In this document: one piece after another, positions 25,346 through 34,744 of the stretch
Layout of the letters: every line of letters begins with the position of its first letter
Numbering within the stretch: position 1 is the stretch's first letter
Origin: Bauldia sp.
GTDB lineage: Bacteria; Pseudomonadota; Alphaproteobacteria; Rhizobiales; Kaistiaceae
Reading direction: 5' to 3'
DNA length: 64,000 bases
Assembly: GCA_037200845.1 (NCBI GenBank)
Contig: JBBCGQ010000001.1
Location: 1,364,001 to 1,428,000 of the forward strand
Notes under the pieces: model-generated
Seen by the model: the letters and a program-made list of their open reading frames with translations, nothing else
Told to the model about the DNA's origin: nothing
Database searches by the model: none
Made by a program: the position numbers and the translations under genes

Positions 25346-26355
25346 TCGATCCGACGCTGGTCGAAGTCACCCGCGGCCGCTACGTCGAATCCCGCCACAC
25401 CGGCGCGATCGTCGTCGTCGATACCGAGGGCACGCGCCGCGTCGCCGTCGGCGATGTCGAGCGCCGCGTCTTCCCGCGCTCCGCCGTGAAATCGATCCAG
25501 GCGCTGCCGCTGGTCGAGTCCGGCGCCGCCGACCGCTACGGTTTCGGCAACGCCGAACTGGCGCTGGCGTGCTCCTCGCACAACGCGGAGCCGCGCCATG
25601 TCGCGACCGCGCTGCGGATGCTGGCCGCGGCCGGGCGAGGGGAGGGCGACCTCGCCTGCGGCGGCCACGAGCCGATGGACAAGGCCTCCGCCGATGCGCT
25701 GGTGCGCGCCGGCAAGAAGCCCGGCCGCATCCACGACAACTGCAGCGGCAAGCACTCGGGCATGATCTGCTTCGCCTGCGGCACCGGCCTCGATCCGCAA
25801 GGGTACGAGCGGCCCGATCATGCCGCCCAGCGCCAGATCAGCGCCGCACTGACGGAGGTGACCGGCGCCGATCTCGGCGAGCCCGCCGTCGACGGCTGCT
25901 CGGTTCCCGCCTACGCCATCCCGCTCGACAAGCTGGCGCTGGCCTTCGCCAGGATAACGACCGGCGAAGGCCTGTCGCTGTCGCGCGCCGAGGCCGCGCG
26001 TCGCCTGATCGAGGCAGTGACCGCCGAGCCGTTCATGGTCGCCGGCACCGGCCGCTTCGACACCGAGGCGCTGACGCTGTTCGGCCGCCGCCTGTTCATC
26101 AAGAGCGGCGCCGAGGGCGTTTTCTGCGCCGCGTTTCCGGACCTCGGCCTCGGTGTCGCGATCAAATGCGACGACGGCGCCCAGCGCGGACCGGAGACGG
26201 TGATGGCGGCGGTGATCGAGGCGTTCCTGCCGCCGACGGAGGCGGAGCGGACGGCGTTCGCGCATCGCCTGCGCCCGCCGATCGACAATCGCGCCGGCGC
26301 GGTCGTCGGCGAAGTCCGTCCGGTGCCGGAACTTGCGGCGATGTTGCGCGGGTGA
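25342..26355 (+). CDS. L-asparaginase, rhizobial (class 3, PF06089) type
   Basis: The 337-residue protein starts at an ATG overlapping the aminotransferase stop (ATGA). It has the hallmarks of the Rhizobium etli-type enzymes, unrelated to E. coli AnsA/AnsB: RSAVKSIQ with Ser47 and Lys50, CSSHNAE with Ser79, DNCSGKHSG with Cys134 and Lys137 of the metal site, and DGCSVPAYAIPL with the third ligand Cys. It hydrolyses L-asparagine to aspartate and ammonia, probably in the cytoplasm since no signal peptide is seen. The adjacent transaminase would suit further use of the product. Confidence 0.88.
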   Translation: MIDPTLVEVTRGRYVESRHTGAIVVVDTEGTRRVAVGDVERRVFPRSAVKSIQALPLVESGAADRYGFGNAELALACSSHNAEPRHVATALRMLAAAGRGEGDLACGGHEPMDKASADALVRAGKKPGRIHDNCSGKHSGMICFACGTGLDPQGYERPDHAAQRQISAALTEVTGADLGEPAVDGCSVPAYAIPLDKLALAFARITTGEGLSLSRAEAARRLIEAVTAEPFMVAGTGRFDTEALTLFGRRLFIKSGAEGVFCAAFPDLGLGVAIKCDDGAQRGPETVMAAVIEAFLPPTEAERTAFAHRLRPPIDNRAGAVVGEVRPVPELAAMLRG

Positions 26356-26362
26356 AATCTCC

Positions 26363-26471
26363 CTCCGCTTTCCCCGCGAAGGCGGGGATCCAGGAGCCGA
26401 GGCTGAGCCGCACTGCCAACCTGCGCGCCGGCCTCAACACCTGGGTCCCCGCCTTCGCGAGGAAAGCGGAG
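26363..26471. repeat. Dispersed palindromic repeat (family A)
   Basis: Arms 26363-26393 and 26441-26471 (31 nt, two mismatches) are inverted around a 47-nt spacer and contain the CCCCGCC-TTCG-CGGGGA-type core. Related copies lie near 43210-43296, 60163-60196 and 60629-60668. Such elements are common in Hyphomicrobiales intergenic DNA. The hairpin sits between two convergent genes and may also stabilise or end their transcripts. Confidence 0.75.
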
Positions 26472-26508
26472 AGGAAGACAGGCCTACGCTGCGGAGCGGA
26501 TGCCGCGG

Positions 26509-27873
26509 CTAGCTGATGCGATTACGCTCGACCAAAAGCTGCGGATAACGCTCCGCGCCCGATAGCGCGAGGTCGCCCGTGACGGTCTCCGCCCAGCGCA
26601 TGCCGACGATGGCGCCGCTGGTCGCGCCCGCGATCAGGTTGTCGCTGATGATCGCCGAGCCGGCGCCGTCGACGACGCTGACCACGACGCCGAGCGGCGC
26701 GCGGCGGATGACGTTGCCGGTCGCGGCGACGTCGCGGAGATAGGGGCCCCAGCCGAGTTGCAGGCCGAACAGCGGCGCCCCGTCGATGACGTTGCCGGTC
26801 GCCGCGACGTCCGCCTCGATCGAGATGCCGATGCCGAAGCCCGGCGCGTCCGGCTGATAGGGACCCTTGCCGGTGATGTTGCGCACGATGTTGCCCGACA
26901 CCACCGCCAGCCGCCCGCCTTCATTGAAGTTGACCACGCAGATGCCGGTCGCGGCGCCATCGACGATGTTGTTGGCGATCATCGCGCCCTCGAAGGCGAA
27001 CTCCGAGTAGATGCCGACCTCGCCGCTCCGCGCCGTATTGTTGCCGGTGATCTGCACGTTATTGGCGCTGTTGGCGCGGATCGCGGTGAAGGCGCAATCG
27101 GCGATGCGGTTGTTCGCGACGATGACGCCGTGCGCGCGGAAGACGTTTATGCCGTTGCCGTTCTGCCCGGTGCCGCCGTCCCTGGCGGCGATGCGCGCGA
27201 CGCGGTTGCCGGTGACGATGGTGCCGTCCTCGCCCTCCGCCCAGCGATAGACGAGGATGCCGGCGTTGCCGCAATCCTCGACCGTGTTGCCGCTGATCGC
27301 GAGGCCGGTCGACTCGATCGCGCGGATACCGGCATCGCCGGCGCCGCGGACGGTCGACTGCACGACGCGCCCGCCGCAACGGTCGAGCGCCAGTCCCGAT
27401 TTCGCCGAGCCGATGATGGTGACGTTGTCGATGACGACGTTCGGCGTCTCGGAGAGATGCAGGATGCCCGGCACGTATTCTTCCAGCGCCTGCCCGGCGC
27501 CGTCGATGGTGATGTCGCGAATCTCGATCACCTCGGCATGCGAGCCGACGATCATGTGGCTGCCGCCGCCGTAGACGAGCTTGGTCGCGCCGGCGACACC
27601 GGCGAGCCGCGTGCGCGGCGGCAGGACGAGGTCGGAGACGACGAACGTGCCGGCCGGCAGGAACACCTGGCGGTCGTCGTTCGAGGCGGCATCGAGCAGC
27701 CGCTGCAGCGACACGCTCTGGCTGATCGCCGCGTTGCGGTCGGTGCCGAGCTCGGCCGGCGACAGCGTGCCGCGCAGCATCGGCGAATCCGGCGCGTCGA
27801 GAGCGGCCAGCGCCGGCGTCGCGGCGGCCGCGCCGATGGCGGCGGTGAGGAATGTGCGGCGATCCACGGGCAA
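26509..27873 (-). CDS. Tat-exported beta-helix repeat protein (TIGR03808-like)
   Basis: The 454-residue protein begins MPVDRRTFLTAAIGAAAATPALA, a twin-arginine signal with RRTFL and an AxA cleavage site. The rest is built from degenerate parallel beta-helix turns rich in asparagine and glycine (ISGNTVEDCGNAGI, VVSGNIVRNITG and others), as in pectate-lyase folds. It is therefore folded before export to the periplasm. The TIGR03808 family is restricted to alphaproteobacteria and has no assigned function; carbohydrate binding or lyase activity is plausible but unproven. It is a single gene, convergent with the asparaginase. Confidence 0.85.
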   Translation of the reverse strand: MPVDRRTFLTAAIGAAAATPALAALDAPDSPMLRGTLSPAELGTDRNAAISQSVSLQRLLDAASNDDRQVFLPAGTFVVSDLVLPPRTRLAGVAGATKLVYGGGSHMIVGSHAEVIEIRDITIDGAGQALEEYVPGILHLSETPNVVIDNVTIIGSAKSGLALDRCGGRVVQSTVRGAGDAGIRAIESTGLAISGNTVEDCGNAGILVYRWAEGEDGTIVTGNRVARIAARDGGTGQNGNGINVFRAHGVIVANNRIADCAFTAIRANSANNVQITGNNTARSGEVGIYSEFAFEGAMIANNIVDGAATGICVVNFNEGGRLAVVSGNIVRNITGKGPYQPDAPGFGIGISIEADVAATGNVIDGAPLFGLQLGWGPYLRDVAATGNVIRRAPLGVVVSVVDGAGSAIISDNLIAGATSGAIVGMRWAETVTGDLALSGAERYPQLLVERNRIS

Positions 27874-27960
27874 CCCTTCCCGAAAACAGGAAACCGTCGC
27901 CTGTCACTCAAGTCTTGTGCCGGGGAATTCGTGCCGGAATGGCACAAGTCGCGGGAAATA

Positions 27961-30132
27961 CTAGAGATTCGCCCCGTCGGTCGTCTCGTATCCGAGCCGC
28001 CGGTTGAGGTCGCGGATGAGTTGCTCGGCCGCGGCCGGGATCACCGTTCCGGGCGTGAAGATCGCCGCGACGCCCGCCTCGTAAAGCGCGGCGAAATCCT
28101 GCTCGGGCACGATGCCGCCGACGACCACCATGATGTCCGGCCGCCCGCCTTGCTCCAGCGCCCGCTTCAGCGCCGGCACCAGCGTCAGGTGTCCGGCGGC
28201 GAGCGTCGAGATGCCGACCATGTGCACGTCCTTCGCCATCGCCAGCGCCGCCGCGTCCTCCGGCGACTGGAATAGCGGCCCCATCTCGACGGCGAAGCCG
28301 AGATCGGCAAATGCCGACGCGATCACCTTCTGCCCGCGATCGTGCCCGTCCTGCCCGACCTTGGCGACGAGAATGCGCGGCGGCCCGCCCTCGCGCTGGC
28401 GGAACTGGCGCACCATCGCGGCAACGCGCTGCACCGCCGCGTCGTCGTCGCCCATCTCGCGGCCGTAGGTGCCGCGCACCGCGCGCTGCTCGCCGCGATG
28501 ACGCCCGAAGGCAACTTCGAGCGCGGCGCTTATCTCGCCGACGGTGGCGTGCGCCCGCGCCGCGTCGACCGCGAGCGCCAGCAGGTTGCCGTCGCTGGAT
28601 TGAGCGGCGCGGGTGAGGGCGGCGAGCGTCGCCGCCACGGCCGCACCGTCGCGCTCGGCGCGCAGCCGCGCCAGCTTCGCCACCTGCGCTGCGCGTACCG
28701 CGGAGTTGTCGACGCGCAGCGTCTCGATCGGCGCCGCGTCGCTTGCGGCATATTTGTTCACGCCGACGACGGTCTGCGTGCCGTTGTCGAGCCGCGCCTG
28801 CGTCCGCGCCGCGGCCTGCTCGATGCGCTCCTGCGGCACGCCGGCCTCGATCGCCTTCGCCATGCCGCCGAGTGCATCGATCTCGGCGATGTGCGCCAGC
28901 GCCCGCGTCGCCAGCTCGTACGTCAGGCGCTCGACATAGAACGAGCCGCCCCACGGATCGATGACGCGGGTCGTGCCGGCTTCGGTCTGCAGGAACAGTT
29001 GCGTGTTGCGCGCGATGCGGGCCGAGGCGTCGGTCGGCAAGGCCAGGGCCTCGTCGAGCGCGTTGGTGTGCAGCGACTGCGTGCCGCCGTCGGTCGCCGC
29101 CATCGCCTCGATCGCGGTGCGCACGATATTATTCATCGGGTCGCTCGCCGCCAGCGACCAGCCCGAGGTCTGGCAATGCACGCGCAGCATCAGCGAGCGC
29201 TCGTCCTTCGGCGCGAAGCGCTGCTTCATCAGCCGCGCCCACAACAGGCGCGCCGCGCGCAGCTTCGCCACCTCCATGAAAAAATTCATGCCGATGTCGA
29301 AGAAGAACGAGATTCGCGGCGCGAACTGATCGACCGCCAAGCCCGCACCCATCGCCGCGTTCACGTATTCCAGCCCGTCGGCGAGCGTGTAGCCGAGCTC
29401 GAGGTCGGCCGTCGCCCCGGCCTCCTGCATGTGATAGCCGCTGACCGAGATCGGGTTGAACTTCGGCATGTGCGCCGTCGTGTAGGCGATGATGTCGGCG
29501 ACGATCCGCATCGACGGTCCGGGCGGATAGATGTACGTGTTGCGGACCATGAACTCCTTGAGGATGTCGTTCTGGATTGTCCCGGCAAGCGCCGCCGGCG
29601 CCACGCCCTGCTCCTCCGCCGCCGCGATGTAGAGCGCCATCACCGGCAGCACCGCGCCGTTCATCGTCATCGACACGCTGGTGGAACCGAGCGGGATGCC
29701 GTCGAACAGCGTGCGCATGTCGTAGATCGAGTCGACCGCGACGCCCGCCATGCCGACGTCGCCGGCGATGCGCGGGTCGTCGGAGTCGTAGCCGCGGTGG
29801 GTCGGCAGGTCGAAGGCGACCGACAGGCCCTTCTGCCCGGCGGCGAGATTGCGCCGGTAGAACGCGTTCGACTCCTCGGCGGTCGAGAAGCCGGCGTATT
29901 GCCGGATCGTCCACGGCTGGTCGAGGTACATGGTCGGGTAGGGACCGCGGACGAATGGCGCGAGTCCGGGCCAGCCGTCCAGAAAATCGAGCTCGGCGAC
30001 GTCGGCCGGCCCGTAGGCCGTGCGGATCGCGATGCCTTCCGGCGTCGTCCACGCGTGTTTGGCCGGCGCGGAATTTCCCGATGGCGCCTGCCATGGCACA
30101 TGCGCAAAGTCGGGCAGGGTGCGTGCGCTCAC
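27961..30132 (-). CDS. mutB: Methylmalonyl-CoA mutase, large (catalytic) subunit
   Basis: The 723-residue protein has the TIM-barrel mutase domain (about residues 1-560, with [20 protein letters not shown] and [11 protein letters not shown]). The C-terminal cobalamin-binding domain carries [12 protein letters not shown], the DxHxxG axial-histidine motif, at about residue 597. It interconverts methylmalonyl-CoA and succinyl-CoA in propionate and branched-chain catabolism or the ethylmalonyl-CoA pathway. The GTG at 30132 overlaps the small subunit stop (GTGA), so subunits are cotranslated. A much longer upstream open frame is only antisense-free space. No MeaB chaperone gene is seen nearby. Confidence 0.95.
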   Translation of the reverse strand: MSARTLPDFAHVPWQAPSGNSAPAKHAWTTPEGIAIRTAYGPADVAELDFLDGWPGLAPFVRGPYPTMYLDQPWTIRQYAGFSTAEESNAFYRRNLAAGQKGLSVAFDLPTHRGYDSDDPRIAGDVGMAGVAVDSIYDMRTLFDGIPLGSTSVSMTMNGAVLPVMALYIAAAEEQGVAPAALAGTIQNDILKEFMVRNTYIYPPGPSMRIVADIIAYTTAHMPKFNPISVSGYHMQEAGATADLELGYTLADGLEYVNAAMGAGLAVDQFAPRISFFFDIGMNFFMEVAKLRAARLLWARLMKQRFAPKDERSLMLRVHCQTSGWSLAASDPMNNIVRTAIEAMAATDGGTQSLHTNALDEALALPTDASARIARNTQLFLQTEAGTTRVIDPWGGSFYVERLTYELATRALAHIAEIDALGGMAKAIEAGVPQERIEQAAARTQARLDNGTQTVVGVNKYAASDAAPIETLRVDNSAVRAAQVAKLARLRAERDGAAVAATLAALTRAAQSSDGNLLALAVDAARAHATVGEISAALEVAFGRHRGEQRAVRGTYGREMGDDDAAVQRVAAMVRQFRQREGGPPRILVAKVGQDGHDRGQKVIASAFADLGFAVEMGPLFQSPEDAAALAMAKDVHMVGISTLAAGHLTLVPALKRALEQGGRPDIMVVVGGIVPEQDFAALYEAGVAAIFTPGTVIPAAAEQLIRDLNRRLGYETTDGANL

Positions 30133-31382
30133 GTCTCGTACGCCTCGGCGAGGCGCCGATAGACGAGGCGCCCGCACTCGTCGGAACGCGGCGCCGGCGC
30201 GCCGGCAACGGCGTTGACCCCGACGATCTTCACCAGCCCGGCCGCGACCTCCGCCAGCCGCGCCTTGCGCGCCTCGGCGACCTCGCGCAACAATCCGCCG
30301 CGCAGGATCGCGGGCACGATGCCGCCTACCGCCTCGATGCGCTGGAACCGCGCCCACGCCGCCTCGGCGAGCGCCTCGGTCATCGCCTCGATCGCGCCGG
30401 ATCCCGCAGCCGGATCGGCGACGCGAAACATCTGCGCCTCCTCGGCGAGGATTATCTGCGTGTTGCGCGCCAGCCGCCGGCCGTGCCCATCGCCGCCGGC
30501 GAGCACGTCGAACGGCAGCACCGTGATCGAGTCCGCGCCGCCGGCGGCCGCGCCGAAAGCGGCGCTGGTCGCGCGCAGGATATTCATCTGCGGATCGCGC
30601 GCACTCATGCTGCGCCACGCCGTCTCGGCGTGGATGCGCGGCGCGATGTCGATGCCGGCCACCTCGCCGACACGCGCCAGCAGCAACCGCATGGCGCGGA
30701 ATTTCGCGATCGTGCGGAACTGATCGGCGTCGGCGACCAGCACCACATCGACCTTGCCGCCGATCAGCCGGAGATGATGCACGAAGGTGGCGAGCGCCAC
30801 GCCGAGCTCCTGCTCGTCGCTCGCCCCGCCGGCATGCCACGGCCGCCCGTCGGCAATCGCAGCAGCCGCGACGCCGCGCTCGGCGAGTTGCGCCATCCTT
30901 GTCTCGTCAACCTCCGTCGCCGCTCCCGACGCGATCCGCGCCACCGGGTCGACCGCCACGAACAATTCGAGCTTCCGAGCGACGGCGATGTCCGCGAGCG
31001 CGACGTCGTCCATATCGACGCGAACGATCGTCCCCTCCGGCAGCGCGGCAAGCAGCGCCGCGACTGCATCCCGCGGCAATCGCGCCGTCAGCGGATGGCT
31101 GCCTCCCGTCGTCGCGACGTCGATCGCGGTGGCGCCGCCTTCCAATTCGGCACGCGCTCCCGCGATCGCGTCCTCCGTCGCGACCGCGTCGACACGGCCG
31201 GCAACTACCCATGGTTGTCCTCCGACCGATCCGGTGATTGCGCGTGCAGACGCGCGACGCGGAAACAGCGCGGGCGACTCAGGGCCGGCCGCCACGCCGC
31301 GACGCGTGCGCGCCGCCGCCCGCTGCCAATCGGCCTCGGTGAAGCGGGGGAAAACGTCGGCGAGGGGGGTGGGCGCTGTCAT
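30129..31382 (-). CDS. mutA: Methylmalonyl-CoA mutase, small subunit (short form)
   Basis: The 417-residue protein is homologous to the mutase TIM-barrel ([69 protein letters not shown]). It lacks the C-terminal B12-like domain, so it is shorter than actinobacterial small subunits of about 600 residues. It is non-catalytic and forms the heterodimer with the large subunit encoded directly downstream. The arrangement is mutA-mutB with a GTGA junction. The upstream 320 bp up to the divergent LuxR gene contain no recognisable cobalamin riboswitch. Confidence 0.9.
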   Translation of the reverse strand: MTAPTPLADVFPRFTEADWQRAAARTRRGVAAGPESPALFPRRASARAITGSVGGQPWVVAGRVDAVATEDAIAGARAELEGGATAIDVATTGGSHPLTARLPRDAVAALLAALPEGTIVRVDMDDVALADIAVARKLELFVAVDPVARIASGAATEVDETRMAQLAERGVAAAAIADGRPWHAGGASDEQELGVALATFVHHLRLIGGKVDVVLVADADQFRTIAKFRAMRLLLARVGEVAGIDIAPRIHAETAWRSMSARDPQMNILRATSAAFGAAAGGADSITVLPFDVLAGGDGHGRRLARNTQIILAEEAQMFRVADPAAGSGAIEAMTEALAEAAWARFQRIEAVGGIVPAILRGGLLREVAEARKARLAEVAAGLVKIVGVNAVAGAPAPRSDECGRLVYRRLAEAYET

Positions 31383-31702
31383 GGCAAGCCGGCCCGTTTA
31401 TACGCGCCGCGATAGCCGCGCGCCATTCGCCGGCCGTGCGCCGGGCGGGCGTGCCATCGTCGCAACGTCACACGGCAAAAGCCAGCGCGGACAATGGTTT
31501 GGCATGGCATTCGCTTGCCGAGCCAAGGTGCCCGCCGTAGATAGCGATCGGGCAGAGCGGCACGATGCCGGAGGGTGGGCATGACCGACGCCACTGCCAT
31601 GTCGAGCACGCATGACGGCGACAATCGTGCGTCTCTGTCAAAACCCACAATTGCGTGCGGTGCAGTCATGTCCGTACCTCTTCGGTGCCGGGGGAAGTTA
31701 GA
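31383..31702. other. Divergent intergenic region between mutA and the LuxR-type gene
   Basis: Three hundred and twenty bases without a supported gene. It must hold the promoters of both divergent genes. I saw no B12-box riboswitch and no strong inverted repeat. Confidence 0.4.
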
Positions 31703-32404
31703 ATGACTATTGCAGCGAGCATGATCGCGCTGAGCGAAAGCTTTCGCGACATGACGAATGGCGCACAGGTCGTCGATGCGCTCGAGAAACTGTTTCAATC
31801 GTTTGGCGCGACGAGTTTTCTGGCTACGGGAATTCCGCTTCCCGGTCGCCCGATAGAGCCGCTGATCGTGCGCATGACGTGGGTCGACGCCAAGGGCGGC
31901 GCGGTCGCGCTGAAGAGCGACGACCCGGTGCTCAATCGCGTCTTCCACACGCACCGTCCCTTCTCGTGGATCGAGACGAACCATCCCGGCGTCACCAATG
32001 TGTCGGCGCTGCTGGGCGCCCTCGGCGATGGCCCGACGCGCCTGATCGCGGTGCCGGTCTGCTCGCTCTTGCCTTACCAGGGCGTCGTGCTGAGCGCCGG
32101 CCCGACGCTGATGCTCGATACGCGCTCGCTGCTCGTGCTCGATCACGTCGTCGTCGAAGGCTTCCGCCGCCTGATGGCGCTGGGCGTCGTGCGCATGGAG
32201 CGGCCGGGCGACCTGTCGGCACGCGAGCGCCGCGTCGTCGAGCTGTCGGCTTCCGGCAAGACCGCCAACGAGATCGCCGACATCCTCGAAATCTCGCAGC
32301 GCACCGTTCACGCCCACCTGCAGAACGCCAGCGAGAAGCTCGGCGCCCACAACAAGACACACACCGTCGTCGAGGCGCTGCGCTACGGGCAGATTTCCGT
32401 CTAG
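31703..32404 (+). CDS. LuxR-family transcriptional regulator
   Basis: The 233-residue protein has a C-terminal LuxR/FixJ helix-turn-helix (about residues 170-230, LSARERRVVELSASGKTANEIADILEISQRTVHAHLQNASEKLGA). Its N-terminal ~160 residues have the length and rough pattern of an autoinducer-binding domain. No LuxI synthase is in the window, so if it binds a signal it is an orphan (solo). The ATG at 31703 has a GGGGGAAG ribosome binding site and is preferred to an upstream frame to 31655. It is divergent from mutA, a possible target. Its stop overlaps that of convergent DUF2267. Confidence 0.83.
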   Translation: MTIAASMIALSESFRDMTNGAQVVDALEKLFQSFGATSFLATGIPLPGRPIEPLIVRMTWVDAKGGAVALKSDDPVLNRVFHTHRPFSWIETNHPGVTNVSALLGALGDGPTRLIAVPVCSLLPYQGVVLSAGPTLMLDTRSLLVLDHVVVEGFRRLMALGVVRMERPGDLSARERRVVELSASGKTANEIADILEISQRTVHAHLQNASEKLGAHNKTHTVVEALRYGQISV

Positions 32405-32745
32405 ATAAACTGGCTGAGGCCGGGGATCGCCGCGATCACGGCATCGACCGGCGCGTCGCCGGCGTCCGCCTTGGCGATCTTCACGAACGTCGTCACCACC
32501 GCCTGCAGCTCGTTCATGCCGAGGCCGGCGCCGGCGAGATCGTTGAACACGCCGAGCAGCCCGTCGCCGCCGTTCGGGTGCGCATCGGCGAGCGTGCGCG
32601 CGCCGGGCAGCTTGTCGAACAGCGCCGCGACCTTGTCGGCCGGCGCCTCCCGCGCAATGAACGAGACGATGATGCCGATCGCCTTCTCGGCCTCGGCGTG
32701 ATCGACCCCGGCCGCCGCCGCAACGTCCTCGACAATCGTCTCCAT
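32401..32745 (-). CDS. DUF2267-like small helical protein
   Basis: The 114-residue, all-helical protein begins METIVEDVAAAAGVDHAEAEKAIGIIVSFIAREAPADKVAALFDKLPGA and ends AIPGLSQFI, matching small DUF2267 proteins of alphaproteobacteria. The function of the family is unknown. No signal peptide or membrane span is seen. It overlaps the LuxR stop by 3 bp on the opposite strand and is divergent from the M20 peptidase gene, which starts 47 bp beyond its start codon, so the two share a very short promoter region. Confidence 0.65.
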   Translation of the reverse strand: METIVEDVAAAAGVDHAEAEKAIGIIVSFIAREAPADKVAALFDKLPGARTLADAHPNGGDGLLGVFNDLAGAGLGMNELQAVVTTFVKIAKADAGDAPVDAVIAAIPGLSQFI

Positions 32746-32792
32746 GAGGAATCTTCTCCCGTTCTGGCGCCGATAATACAGAAAGCAGCCCG

Positions 32793-34166
32793 ATGCTCGA
32801 TGACGTTCTGAAGTTCGTCGATGACAATCTGCCCGCGAGCCTCGACCGGCTCTTCGCGCTGCTGCGCATCGATTCGATCTCGACCGATCCCGCCTACAAG
32901 GAATCGTGCCGCAAGGCGGCGACCTGGCTGGTGAGCGAATTGCAGGGCATCGGTTTCATCGCCTCGGCGCGCCAGACGCCGGGCCATCCCATCGTCGTCG
33001 GCCACCACGACGGCGAGGGGCCGCACGTTCTGTTCTACGCCCACTACGACGTGCAGCCGGTCGATCCGATCGACCTGTGGAAGACGCCGCCGTTCGAGCC
33101 GAGCATCGTGACGCTCGCCGACGGCCGCAAGGCGATCGCCGCCCGCGGCGCCGGCGACGACAAGGGCCAGTTGATGACGTTCCTCGAGGCGGTGCGCGCC
33201 TGGAAAAAGGTCACGCGGCAACTGCCGGTTAACGTCACCATGCTGCTCGAGGGCGAGGAAGAATCGGGCAGCGTCAATCTGAAGCCGTTCCTGAAATCCA
33301 ATGCGAAGGAGCTGAAGGCCGACGTCGCGCTCATCTGCGACACCGGCATGTGGAGCCCGACGCGCGCCGCCATCACCACCTCGCTCCGCGGCCTCGGCGC
33401 CGAGGAGATCACCATCACCGCCGCCAGCCGCGACCTGCACTCCGGCATGTACGGCGGCGCCGCGCGCAATCCGATCCACGTGCTGGCGGCGATCCTCGCG
33501 GCGCTCCACGACGACGACGGCCGCGTCACCGTTCCCGGCTTCTACGACGGCGTGACGGAGCTTTCGCCCGCGCAGAAGAAGCAATGGGCCGAGCTTGGCT
33601 TCGACGAGCGCGAATTTTTGGGCGACGTCGGCCTGTCGATCCCCGCCGGCGAAAAGGGCCGCAGCGTGCTGGAGCAGATTTGGTCGCGCCCGACGCTGGA
33701 GGTCAACGGCATCATCGGCGGCTACACCAAGCCCGGCTTCAAGACCGTGATCCCGTCGGAAGCCTCGGCGAAGGTTTCCTTCCGCCTCGTCGGTACGCAG
33801 GACCCGGAGAAGATTGCGGCCGCCTTCCGCAAATTCGTCAGCGACCGCGTGCCGGCCGACTGCAAGGTCGCGTTCCACTCCCACGCCGGCAGCCCGGCCC
33901 GCCGCCTGCCGCTCGATGGTCCGTGGCTGAAGCGCGCGTCAAAGGCGCTGGCCGACGAGTGGGGCGAGGCGCCGGCGCTGATGGGCGGCGGCGGCTCGAT
34001 CCCCGTCGTCGGCGACTTCCAGGAAATTCTCGGCCTCGACTCGGTGATGGTCGGCTTCGGCCTCGACGACGACAACATCCATTCGCCGAACGAGAAGTAC
34101 GACCTCGAGAGTTACCGCCGCGGCATCCGCTCGTGGGTGCGGATCATCGCGGCGCTCGCCGACTGA
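32793..34166 (+). CDS. M20-family dipeptidase/carboxypeptidase
   Basis: The 457-residue protein has the M20 zinc-site signatures: LFYAHYDVQPVD (about residue 78), RGAGDDKGQ (about 115), LEGEEESGS with the catalytic Glu (about 150), CDTGMW (about 183) and the late HSPNEKY with a His ligand. The dimerisation (lid) domain lies between about 200 and 360. Without a signal peptide it is a cytoplasmic dipeptidase, as in the PepV/CNDP2-like branch. Substrates are not predictable. It is a single gene, convergent with the cytochrome c' gene 3 bp away. Confidence 0.9.
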   Translation: MLDDVLKFVDDNLPASLDRLFALLRIDSISTDPAYKESCRKAATWLVSELQGIGFIASARQTPGHPIVVGHHDGEGPHVLFYAHYDVQPVDPIDLWKTPPFEPSIVTLADGRKAIAARGAGDDKGQLMTFLEAVRAWKKVTRQLPVNVTMLLEGEEESGSVNLKPFLKSNAKELKADVALICDTGMWSPTRAAITTSLRGLGAEEITITAASRDLHSGMYGGAARNPIHVLAAILAALHDDDGRVTVPGFYDGVTELSPAQKKQWAELGFDEREFLGDVGLSIPAGEKGRSVLEQIWSRPTLEVNGIIGGYTKPGFKTVIPSEASAKVSFRLVGTQDPEKIAAAFRKFVSDRVPADCKVAFHSHAGSPARRLPLDGPWLKRASKALADEWGEAPALMGGGGSIPVVGDFQEILGLDSVMVGFGLDDDNIHSPNEKYDLESYRRGIRSWVRIIAALAD

Positions 34167-34169
34167 GTT

Positions 34170-34610
34170 TTACTCCGAGACGCGATACTTCTGGTGGCAG
34201 GCCGTGCAGTCGGCGTTGACGGCGAGCACCGCCGCCTTGAAGGCGTCGGGCCCGCTTGGTGCAATGTTCGCCGCGGCAAGCGCATCGGTCTGCAGCTTCA
34301 GGGCCAGTGCCTCGAAGTCTTCCATGTGCGTCCATACGTCGGGTGAGGCTTCGGTTTGCCCGCCGGTGCTGCCCTCCGGGAAGAGCGTCAGGAACTGATC
34401 CATGTCGGTGATGATCTGCTTCATCGCGTCGCCGGCCTTCGCCGCGTCGTAAGGCGCCTTGCCCGTCGCCAGTCCGAAAGCAGCGCGGATCGAAGCGTTG
34501 TTCATCTTCATCAGCTTCTGCCGCGCCCCGACGGGATCGTCCTGAGCGAGCGCGACGCCCGCTACGAGCACCAGCGACACCGCAAGCGTCACGCCAGCAA
34601 CCAACCGCAT
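34170..34610 (-). CDS. Cytochrome c' (class II c-type cytochrome)
   Basis: The 146-residue protein has a signal peptide (residues 1-22, ending ALA) and a four-helix body. A C-terminal haem motif CTACHQKYR (CxxCH near residue 138) is the usual position in class II cytochromes. It is periplasmic, and members bind NO and may protect against nitrosative stress. No partner cytochrome b gene is adjacent. The upstream 134 bp to the divergent HerA-like gene hold the promoters for both. Confidence 0.9.
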   Translation of the reverse strand: MRLVAGVTLAVSLVLVAGVALAQDDPVGARQKLMKMNNASIRAAFGLATGKAPYDAAKAGDAMKQIITDMDQFLTLFPEGSTGGQTEASPDVWTHMEDFEALALKLQTDALAAANIAPSGPDAFKAAVLAVNADCTACHQKYRVSE

Positions 34611-34744
34611 GTGAACCTCACTCCTGTTTTCGGGATGGAACCTCGCAGGCAGTGAACACGCGAGGCAAGGCGGTACGTCGTCCGGTCACGCAAGCTTGAA
34701 CGCGCGTGGATGTCGCCTAAAGTGCAGGCAGGCGAGGCGACATC

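Noticed and set aside
30133-30840. Upstream extension of the mutB frame to 30840
   Set aside because: It overlaps mutA in another frame; the GTG at 30132 overlapping the mutA stop fits the family start.
31383-31702. Cobalamin riboswitch ahead of the methylmalonyl-CoA mutase genes
   Set aside because: No B12-box-like sequence is present in the divergent region.
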